DNA from: Actinomycetes bacterium | GTDB lineage: Bacteria > Actinomycetota > Acidimicrobiia > Spongiisociales > UBA5794 | Assembly (NCBI GenBank): GCA_023336765.1 | Contig: JAMBLL010000074.1 | Coordinates: forward strand, 1-8,652 | Direction of reading: 5' to 3' | Length of the DNA: 8,652 bases | Shown here: positions 1 to 5,225 of the stretch, piece by piece | Layout: every line of letters begins with the position of its first letter | Numbering within the stretch: the first letter of the stretch is position 1 | Translations under genes and position numbers: made by a program | The notes under the pieces: model-generated | Told to the model about the DNA's origin: nothing | Database searches by the model: none | What the model saw: the letters and a program-made list of their open reading frames with translations, nothing else

Positions 1-1347
1 ACGCAAAGCAGCGCGCAATGCGCGGTCCATGGCGGACACCGGCCCATCACCCTCACGTGTGGAGACGATCCGCTCATCGTCGACGTGGACCTTGACCGTT
101 GCCTCCGCAACGACCTCTTCGTTTCGATGCTCGACGTACACGCGGTAAGACTCGACCTCGAACGCATCCTGTTTCCACCCGAGTGCTCGGCGGGTGAGGA
201 GTTCGAACGATCCATCCGCAGCTTCGAACTGGTACCCCCTGTGTTCGTACTCCTTGACCGTGTCGACGATCGTTTGAGCCTCGGCCGATGTCAGGTCGAG
301 GCCGAATTCTGACGCCTTGGAGATGACCGTCGAGCGTCCAGCGAGTTCGGAGACGACCATCCGAGTCGAGTTCCCAATGAGATCAGGGTTGAGATGTTCA
401 TAAGCATCTGAGCGCCGTGCCAGGGCAGACGTATGGAGTCCGGCCTTGTGGGTGAACGCAGATGAACCGACGTAGGGCTTGTGAGGTTCGATCGTCAGGT
501 TGATGACATCAGCGATGTGGTGGGACACGGAGGTGAGCCTGTCGATACGGTCAGCCGGAATCGATTCCACTCCCATCTTCAGCGACAGGTTCGGGATCAC
601 TGAACACAGGTCCGCGTTCCCCGTGCGTTCTCCGTACCCGTTGACACAGCCTTGCACCTGGGTAACGCCGACGTTCACTGCCATGATCGAGTTCCCGACT
701 GCAAGCCCAGAATCGTTGTGGAAGTGGCATCCGTACTCGCCATCGGGGAGCAGTTCGGTCACGGTTCCGACTACCCGCTCAACATCATGGGGCAGGAAGC
801 CTCCGTTGGTGTCGCACAGGACGAGTCTTGATGCCCCGGCGTTGTGGGCAGCCCGGAGCACGTCGACCGAGAACCCCGGGTCGCTGCGGTACCCATCGAA
901 GAAGTGTTCGGCGTCGAAGAACACCTCCCGGCCCTGGGACCGGAAGTACGCGATGGTGTCTGCGACCATAGCGATTGCTTCGGACCGCGACACACGAAGA
1001 GCATGTTCGACGTGATAATCGGATGCTTTGCCCACGAGGCATACGGTTGTTGTCTCAGCTTCGAGGAGTTTCTGGACCTGCGGGTCATCCTCAGGCCGGA
1101 TATTTGCCCGGCGGGTCGAGCCGAACGCAACCAGAGTCGCGGTGGACATGTTGAGTTCGGTCTTGGCGCGTTCGAAGAACTCGTCGTCCTTCGGGTTCGC
1201 TCCTGGCCAACCACCCTCCACAAAGGCGACGCCGAGGTCGTCGAGCAGTCCGCACACTGCGAGCTTGTCGCGCGCTGTCAGTGATATGCCCTCTTGTTGG
1301 GTTCCGTCCCTCAGGGTCGTGTCGTATATCTCAACGGATCGTGTCAT
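1..1347 (-). CDS. cimA: Citramalate synthase (2-isopropylmalate/homocitrate synthase family), C-terminus cut by window edge
   Basis: The enzyme condenses pyruvate with acetyl-CoA to (R)-citramalate, the entry to threonine-independent isoleucine synthesis in the cytoplasm. The frame is open from ATG 1347 to the left edge (449 codons). The N-terminal HMGL-like TIM barrel shows DTTLRDGTQ (residues 9-17), FFDAEHFFDGY (143-153), CDTNGG (178-183), the metal-binding HFHND (208-212) and GYGERTGNA (237-245). F-T-H-K-A-G-L-H (298-305) follows, and the C-terminal LeuA-type regulatory domain begins near residue 385. The family is usually about 530 residues, so roughly 80-90 are missing off the edge. GAAGG (1356-1360) sits eight bases before the ATG and supports this start. 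The GGWPG and FDAEHFFDGY signatures fit the CimA group better than LeuA, but substrate choice was not tested. An Ile-codon leader and two hairpins precede it, which matches its pathway. Confidence 0.93.
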   Translation of the reverse strand, partial: MTRSVEIYDTTLRDGTQQEGISLTARDKLAVCGLLDDLGVAFVEGGWPGANPKDDEFFERAKTELNMSTATLVAFGSTRRANIRPEDDPQVQKLLEAETTTVCLVGKASDYHVEHALRVSRSEAIAMVADTIAYFRSQGREVFFDAEHFFDGYRSDPGFSVDVLRAAHNAGASRLVLCDTNGGFLPHDVERVVGTVTELLPDGEYGCHFHNDSGLAVGNSIMAVNVGVTQVQGCVNGYGERTGNADLCSVIPNLSLKMGVESIPADRIDRLTSVSHHIADVINLTIEPHKPYVGSSAFTHKAGLHTSALARRSDAYEHLNPDLIGNSTRMVVSELAGRSTVISKASEFGLDLTSAEAQTIVDTVKEYEHRGYQFEAADGSFELLTRRALGWKQDAFEVESYRVYVEHRNEEVVAEATVKVHVDDERIVSTREGDGPVSAMDRALRAALR

Positions 1348-1368
1348 GTGTGTGTCCTTCAACGAGAG

Positions 1369-1390
1369 AACCCTCCACACTGGGAGGGTT
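1369..1390 (-). promoter_or_regulatory. 8-bp hairpin just upstream of the cimA ribosome binding site
   Basis: AACCCTCC (1369-1376) pairs perfectly with GGAGGGTT (1383-1390) around a six-base loop. It lies between the leader hairpin and the GAAGG ribosome binding site (1356-1360), within the presumed cimA 5' leader. It is probably part of the same regulatory structure. There is no U-tract, so control of translation or Rho access is as plausible as termination. Confidence 0.5.
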
Positions 1391-1394
1391 CACA

Positions 1395-1421
1395 AGCACA
1401 CGCGTCGGTGACGCGTGTGCT
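1395..1421 (-). promoter_or_regulatory. 12-bp hairpin directly after the Ile leader peptide (attenuator element)
   Basis: Positions 1395-1406 pair perfectly with 1410-1421 around a three-base loop. On the minus-strand transcript the stem starts at the last base of the leader stop codon. A ribosome at the stop codon would mask the 5' arm, whereas one stalled at the Ile codons would leave it free to fold. No U-run follows, so a simple intrinsic terminator is unlikely. When released, the 3' arm contains GTGTG, which could pair with the ACACACAC spacer before the cimA ATG. That switching model is inference. Confidence 0.6.
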
Positions 1422-1459
1422 CAGCAGATAATGATCGTGGTGTGTCGACATAGGTCCAT
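1421..1459 (-). CDS. Putative isoleucine leader peptide upstream of cimA
   Basis: A 12-codon ORF reads MDLCRHTTIIIC and stops at TGA (1423-1421), 73 bases before the cimA start codon. Codons 9-11 are ATC ATT ATC, three isoleucines in a row after two threonines, just before a 12-bp hairpin whose first base is the last base of the stop codon. This is the layout expected of ribosome-mediated attenuation, and isoleucine is the end product of the citramalate pathway. There is no clear Shine-Dalgarno, and the candidate -10 lies about nine bases upstream, so the transcript may be leaderless or nearly so. An in-frame GTG six codons upstream is an alternative start. Function is inferred; the ORF and its codons are seen directly. 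Confidence 0.62.
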   Translation of the reverse strand: MDLCRHTTIIIC

Positions 1460-1468
1460 GTGCCACGG

Positions 1469-1497
1469 AGTATGCACTATCCGTCGGCGTACTGCAA
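1469..1497 (-). promoter_or_regulatory. Candidate promoter for the leader peptide-cimA transcript
   Basis: On the minus strand TTGCAG (1497-1492) and CATACT (1474-1469) are separated by 17 bases, a plausible -35/-10 pair. An alternative -10, GATAGT, lies at 1481-1476. Transcription would begin close to the leader ATG at 1459 and give a 5' leader of roughly 115 bases before cimA. The hexamers match consensus only partly. Confidence 0.35.
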
Positions 1498-1516
1498 GAC
1501 GGCACACTCGGCTGGG

Positions 1517-1522
1517 TAGGAT
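1517..1522 (+). promoter_or_regulatory. Candidate -10 element for the FMN reductase gene
   Basis: TAGGAT fits the TANNNT pattern and would place a start site about 20-30 bases before the coding start at 1550/1559. No convincing -35 was seen. It lies close to the divergent cimA promoter candidate, so the two may share this short region. Confidence 0.25.
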
Positions 1523-1549
1523 TATCTGAAGTCCTTGCCGCGTTGACCA

Positions 1550-2119
1550 ATGGTGACCATGACCTCACAGATACCCACGATCGCTCTCGTACCCGGTTCG
1601 CGGCGCGAAGATTCCCTCAACGTGGCACTCGCTCATCACGCTGCGAGTGTGTTGTCGGCGCGGGGCGCTCGTCCTTTTGTCGTGCACCTCGATGAGTACG
1701 ACATGCCGCTGTACGACGGTGATTGCGAGCAGGCTGTAGGTGTCCCCGATGAAGCAGTTCGCCTTCACGATGTACTTGTGGCTGCCGATGCCGTGGTGTT
1801 CGTGAGCCCTGAGTACAACAGCGCGCCAACGCCATTGCTCAAGAATGTCATCGACTGGGTGACGCGGGTCAGTAAGCGTCCATTGGAAGGAAAGCCTGTG
1901 GGTCTCATGAGTGCAACCCCGGGACCTGGAGGTGGCGTTACCGGACTCGAGGTTCTCGATGTGATCATGAAATCTCTCCGTGCCGACCGGACTGTGGCCC
2001 CGGTACCTGTCGGAAATGCCCGATCCAGGATCGACCAGAAGGATCCTGTTCTTCAGGAGCAACTGGAGGCCTTCGCCGATGCGCTTGTCTCTGACATGAC
2101 CGGTATCGTTGCACCTTGA
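1550..2119 (+). CDS. NADPH-dependent FMN reductase-like flavoprotein (flavodoxin fold)
   Basis: A 189-residue protein of the NADPH-dependent FMN reductase family (ChrR/YieF/azoreductase-like), cytosolic enzymes that use bound FMN to reduce quinones, flavins or other small acceptors. The phosphate-binding loop is GSRREDSLN (residues 16-24), and the flavin-contacting SPEYNSAPTPLLKNVIDW lies at 86-103. A glycine-rich ATPGPGGGVTG segment lies near 122-132. The length is normal for the family. There is no good Shine-Dalgarno before either ATG 1550 or ATG 1559; the second gives MTSQIPTIALVPGSRR, which better fits family N-termini. The stop TGA overlaps the TTG of a small Trp-rich ORF ahead of trpS. 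The physiological substrate cannot be read from sequence, and its position beside cimA and trpS gives no clear clue. Confidence 0.88.
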   Translation: MVTMTSQIPTIALVPGSRREDSLNVALAHHAASVLSARGARPFVVHLDEYDMPLYDGDCEQAVGVPDEAVRLHDVLVAADAVVFVSPEYNSAPTPLLKNVIDWVTRVSKRPLEGKPVGLMSATPGPGGGVTGLEVLDVIMKSLRADRTVAPVPVGNARSRIDQKDPVLQEQLEAFADALVSDMTGIVAP

Positions 2120-2238
2120 ACACCAGCACTCGGGACTGGTGGGACCGGGGGTGCTCGACAGGTACGCCCTCTCCCTCAGAGGCCGGTCGCGGACTGTTGG
2201 CATCATCGTCCCTGACGATCACAAGGAGCAGACTGTGA
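2116..2238 (+). CDS. Putative Trp leader peptide / upstream ORF of trpS
   Basis: A 40-codon ORF begins at TTG 2116, with residues 1-12 reading MNTSTRDWWDRG, and ends at TGA 2236-2238. Two consecutive TGG codons lie at 2137-2142. The S-T-R-[DN]-W-W core resembles the Streptomyces trpE leader peptide as I remember it. Its first codon overlaps the FMN reductase stop (TTGA) and its stop overlaps the trpS start (GTGA), so translation could be coupled at both ends. No Shine-Dalgarno precedes the TTG, although a TATCGT hexamer (2104-2109) lies six bases upstream as in leaderless promoters. The tail after Trp-Trp is rich in Ser, Thr and Gly and looks non-globular. A chance ORF of this length is possible in GC-rich DNA; the Trp pair before trpS is what raises it. 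Confidence 0.5.
   Translation: MNTSTRDWWDRGCSTGTPSPSEAGRGLLASSSLTITRSRL
2125..2219 (+). promoter_or_regulatory. trpS leader with competing hairpins
   Basis: AGCAC (2125-2129) can pair with GTGCT (2151-2155), and CGG (2131-2133) with CCG (2145-2147), placing the two TGG codons in the loop. Alternatively GACCGG (2143-2148) pairs perfectly with CCGGTC (2183-2188), enclosing CCTCT/AGAGG (2168-2172/2178-2182). The two folds share bases 2145-2147 and exclude each other. A third stem, ATCGTC/GACGAT (2205-2210/2214-2219), ends four bases before the trpS AAGGAG. Pairings were found by eye and energies were not calculated. Confidence 0.4.
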
Positions 2239-3233
2239 GCGACACGAACAGGCAGCGCATTTTCTCAGGCGTGCAGCCGACCGGCAACATTCACCTGGGC
2301 AACTATCTTGGTGCCTTCCGCAACTGGGTGAGCCTCCAGGACTCGTTCGACACCATCTACTGCATTGTTGACCTCCACGCGATGACCGCTGACTACGACC
2401 CCGTAGCGCTCGAGAAGTCCCGTATCGAGACGGCCAAGGTCCTCCTCGCGCTCGGCGTCGACCCAGACAGGTCGTTGTTGTACACCCAGAGTCAGGTTAT
2501 GGAACACGCCGAGTTGGCGTGGATCCTTGGAACCATGGCGCCGATGGGCGTGTTGAATCGCATGACGCAGTTCAAGGACAAGACAGCAATGGGAGTTGCT
2601 TCGAATCTCGGCCTGTACTCCTACCCGGTTCTGATGGCAGCAGACATCCTCTTGTACCGTGCGAATCTGGTGCCAGTAGGGGAGGATCAACGTCAACACA
2701 TCGAGGTGACGCGCGATCTCGCAGAGCGGTTCAACAATCGCTTTGGTGACCTCTTCCCAATACCCGATGGCTACATCCCAGAGACATCCGCACGAGTCAT
2801 GTCATTCACCGATCCAGCGTCGAAGATGTCCAAGTCCGACGCCAAGGAGAAGAGCAGGATCCTGATCCTCGACGATCAGGACGTCATCCGTAAACGGATC
2901 CGGTCAGCCGTGACGGACAGTGACCCCGAAGTCCGTTACGACGTAGACACCAAGCCGGGAATCGCGAACCTCCTTGAGATCATGTCGGCGTGTACAGGCC
3001 GCTCCGTGGACGATCTCGTCGACGAGTACTCGGGTGCGGGTTATGGCGCGTTCAAGGATGCTGTCGCGGACGCTGTTCTCGAGGAGCTTGCCCCGTTCAA
3101 GCCGCGCTACAAGGCACTGACGAACGGTGACGTGCGTGCTGTCCTGGCTGAGGGCGGTGGACGAGCTCGTGAACTCGCGGGCCCGTACGAGGCCGAGGTC
3201 CGCAAGGCCGTCGGCATCAAAGGCTATCGATAG
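2235..3233 (+). CDS. trpS: Tryptophanyl-tRNA synthetase
   Basis: The enzyme charges tRNA-Trp with tryptophan using ATP; it is a cytosolic, dimeric class I synthetase. The 332-residue product has the normal bacterial length. The HIGH-type signature is TGNIHLGN (residues 16-23), GEDQ is at 149-152 and the KMSKS loop at 197-201. The start is GTG 2235, chosen because AAGGAG (2223-2228) lies six bases ahead and the protein then begins MSDTNRQRIFSGVQPTG as the family does. An upstream in-frame TTG at 2109 would add a 42-residue tail with no family match. The leader ORF stop overlaps this start as GTGA. An FTCD gene follows 11 bases after the stop and is probably cotranscribed. The Trp-codon leader suggests tryptophan-sensitive control. 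Confidence 0.97.
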   Translation: MSDTNRQRIFSGVQPTGNIHLGNYLGAFRNWVSLQDSFDTIYCIVDLHAMTADYDPVALEKSRIETAKVLLALGVDPDRSLLYTQSQVMEHAELAWILGTMAPMGVLNRMTQFKDKTAMGVASNLGLYSYPVLMAADILLYRANLVPVGEDQRQHIEVTRDLAERFNNRFGDLFPIPDGYIPETSARVMSFTDPASKMSKSDAKEKSRILILDDQDVIRKRIRSAVTDSDPEVRYDVDTKPGIANLLEIMSACTGRSVDDLVDEYSGAGYGAFKDAVADAVLEELAPFKPRYKALTNGDVRAVLAEGGGRARELAGPYEAEVRKAVGIKGYR

Positions 3234-3244
3234 GGGAGACGCCC

Positions 3245-4924
3245 ATGAAGAATCTGGTCCTATGCGTTCCCAACTTCAGCGAGGGACGCGACCTGGCCGT
3301 CATCGGCGCGATCACAGATCGTATCGAGTCCGTCGATGGTGTGAAACTCCTCGATGTTGACCCTGGTCAGGCGACCAACCGCACGGTCGTCACCTTCGTT
3401 GGCTCCCCCGACGCTGTCATCGACGCAGCAGTCGGCGCAGCAGAGGTCGCTCGGGATCTCATCGATATGGCCTCGCATTGCGGTGAACATCCTCGCTTCG
3501 GCGCTATGGACGTGTGCCCGCTTATCCCTGTATCGGGTGTCACGATGGACGAGACTGTTGAATACGCTCGCACGCTTGCACGCCGCCTTGGCGACGAGGT
3601 CGGGCTGTCGGTCTATTGCTACGAGAACGCGGCTTTCACTCCAGAGCGCAGGAACCTCGCCGATGTACGAGAAGGTGAGTACGAAGGCCTCGAGGCACGG
3701 CTCACAGATCCTCAGTGGGCTCCAGACTTCGGACCCTCCGAGTTCAACACGCGGTCAGGCGCCACAGCGGTGAGCGCACGGGGGTTCCTCGTTGCGTACA
3801 ACATCAACCTCAACACGACCTCGACCCGGAGGGCGAACGCTGTTGCCTTCGATGTGCGCGAGAGGGGACGGGTGAAGCGAATCGGGGATCCGTTGACGGG
3901 CGAGATCGAACTCGATGAGAACGATGACAAGGTGTGGCTCCCAGGCACCCTCAAAGGTGTCAAGGCGATCGGATGGTTCATCGAGGAGTACGGCATCGCT
4001 CAGATCTCGATGAACATCACGGATATCGACGCGACCCCGGTTCATGTGGCGTTCGACGAGGTATGCCGAAGTGCAGAGGCTCGCGGCTTGCGCGTTACAG
4101 GTTCGGAGCTTGTCGGGCTGATACCGCTGTCCGCGGTCCTCGATGCAGGCCGCTACTACCTGCACAAGCAGCATCGGTCCACAGGTGTCTCGGACGCTGA
4201 GTTGATCAGGATCGCCGTCAAGTCTCTTGGGCTCGATGAACTCGGAGCGTTCGATCCGAACGAGAAGATCATCGAGTACGCAATCGACCATAATCCCAAT
4301 CGACTCATCGACCTGTCGGTACGTCGCTTCGTGGAGGAGACAGCATCAGAGTCTGTCGCTCCTGGCGGTGGCTCTGTGGCGGCGAACCTTGGTGCGCTCG
4401 GTGCTGCCCTGGGCACGATGGTTGCGAACCTGTCGTCGCACAAACGTGGCTGGGACAACCGCTGGGAGGAGTTCTCGGACTGGGCCGATCAGGGCAAGGC
4501 GTGCCACGATGAACTGCTGACTCTCATCGATCGTGACACTGATGCGTTCAACGACATCATGGCCGCGTTCGGCCTGCCCAAGGGGAGCGTAGAGGAGAAG
4601 GTCGCACGCGACGATGCGGTCCAGGCAGCGACCCGCCAGGCGATCGAGATACCCCTGCGTGTCATGGAGGTGAGCCTGGCCTCGATGGATGTGATCGCCG
4701 CAATGGCCGAGATCGGCAACCCTGCCTCGGCATCCGATGCAGGAGTGGGTGCATTGTGTGCACGCTCGGCTGTTCTGGGTGCTTACCTCAACGTCCGTAT
4801 CAACGTCCCCAGCCTCACCGACGAGGCTGTAGCCGCTGCCTATCTCGAGCGTGGCCGCGACCTTCAGGAACAAGCGATTGCCGTAGAAGCCGCCATCCTG
4901 AGAACAGTGGACCACCGGTTCTAG
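3245..4924 (+). CDS. ftcD: Bifunctional glutamate formiminotransferase / formiminotetrahydrofolate cyclodeaminase
   Basis: This enzyme moves the formimino group of formiminoglutamate to tetrahydrofolate, then deaminates formimino-THF to 5,10-methenyl-THF and ammonia, linking histidine breakdown to the one-carbon pool. The 559-residue length matches two-domain FTCD (about 541 in mammals). The formiminotransferase half (about 1-326) begins LVLCVPNFSEGRD and has HCGEHPRFGA, with His82 at the family's catalytic position. The cyclodeaminase half (about 356-545) has APGGGSVAANLGALGAALG from 372 and LIDRDTDAF at 427-435. GGGGAG (3233-3238), overlapping the last base of the trpS stop, is a strong binding site six bases before the ATG. 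No other hut gene is visible, so in this organism the gene may serve folate recycling or act with hut genes elsewhere. A 36-bp palindrome begins at the last base of its stop codon. Confidence 0.95.
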   Translation: MKNLVLCVPNFSEGRDLAVIGAITDRIESVDGVKLLDVDPGQATNRTVVTFVGSPDAVIDAAVGAAEVARDLIDMASHCGEHPRFGAMDVCPLIPVSGVTMDETVEYARTLARRLGDEVGLSVYCYENAAFTPERRNLADVREGEYEGLEARLTDPQWAPDFGPSEFNTRSGATAVSARGFLVAYNINLNTTSTRRANAVAFDVRERGRVKRIGDPLTGEIELDENDDKVWLPGTLKGVKAIGWFIEEYGIAQISMNITDIDATPVHVAFDEVCRSAEARGLRVTGSELVGLIPLSAVLDAGRYYLHKQHRSTGVSDAELIRIAVKSLGLDELGAFDPNEKIIEYAIDHNPNRLIDLSVRRFVEETASESVAPGGGSVAANLGALGAALGTMVANLSSHKRGWDNRWEEFSDWADQGKACHDELLTLIDRDTDAFNDIMAAFGLPKGSVEEKVARDDAVQAATRQAIEIPLRVMEVSLASMDVIAAMAEIGNPASASDAGVGALCARSAVLGAYLNVRINVPSLTDEAVAAAYLERGRDLQEQAIAVEAAILRTVDHRF

Positions 4925-4959
4925 CGTCACCACAGCCAACATGTTGGCTGTGGTGACGC
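4924..4959 (+). terminator. Perfect 36-bp palindrome after ftcD, likely terminator
   Basis: Bases 4924-4941 are the exact reverse complement of 4942-4959 with no spacer. As RNA this folds into a stem of about 16 bp with a tetraloop (bases 4940-4943). It starts at the final base of the ftcD stop codon. No T-run follows on either strand, so it would be a U-less terminator or a 3'-end stabilising hairpin rather than a textbook intrinsic terminator. Perfect symmetry would also suit a dimeric protein site, but its position favours termination. Confidence 0.65.
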
Positions 4960-5225
4960 CAGAGTCAGCGGATACATGGCTACTGAAGAACACCGCCGTT
5001 AGCCAGGTGGGTTCACAGAGCCGATCGAGGGAGCGGAACCCGTTGATGCCGTAGCAATTCCTCTGGGAGTGTGAGGTAGAAGGACTCCCAGGAATCCTCG
5101 GGTCGGGAAGTTCAGTCCAGGGCCTCGAGGAAGCCGCTCTAGCTGTGATGAGAACACGGCGACTCGTCGATCGGGAGACCGGCTACTCTCCCCCTTGCTG
5201 GCGTCAACACATGCGGAGGGTTCTC
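4960..5225 (+). promoter_or_regulatory. Gene-free leader region upstream of guaB3 with several inverted repeats
   Basis: No convincing gene lies here. Repeats seen are GGCTA/TAGCC (4978-4982/5000-5004), GGGTTC/GAACCC (5009-5014/5036-5041), a 12-bp stem with a two-base bulge (5057-5070 with 5084-5095) and GGGAGA/TCTCCC (5173-5178/5187-5192). TACTCT at 5184-5189 is a possible -10 without a good -35. The region ends in GGAGGG (5215-5220), the guaB3 ribosome binding site. It probably holds the guaB3-guaA promoter and a structured 5' leader. It matches no riboswitch class that I recognise. Confidence 0.4.

Noticed and set aside
1315..1347. Possible frameshift near the cimA N-terminus
   Set aside because: On careful reading, ATG 1347 leads in one frame through IYDTTLRDGTQ; the apparent slip was a misreading of a GT-rich stretch.
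2136..2149. T-box riboswitch core before trpS
   Set aside because: GGTGGGACCG (2138-2147) partly matches the conserved T-box motif, but the room for stem I and a specifier loop would lie inside the FMN reductase gene. The same bases encode the Trp pair. Kept only as an alternative to test with Infernal.
1565..2206. Long minus-strand ORF opposite the FMN reductase
   Set aside because: It is an antisense shadow of a clear coding region, with no recognisable motif and no ribosome binding site. Similar shadows opposite ftcD (4346-4993) and guaB3 (5298-5924) are rejected for the same reason.
2109..2234. Longer trpS starting at TTG 2109
   Set aside because: The extra 42 residues resemble no TrpRS N-terminus, and GTG 2235 has an ideal AAGGAG six bases upstream.
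4977..5110. A tRNA or SRP RNA in the gap before guaB3
   Set aside because: A GGTTC stretch is present but there is no acceptor/anticodon arrangement, and the conserved SRP tetraloop region is absent.
5145..5225. Upstream GTG/ATG starts for guaB3
   Set aside because: The added residues do not fit GuaB3 N-termini, and GGAGGG is placed exactly for GTG 5226.
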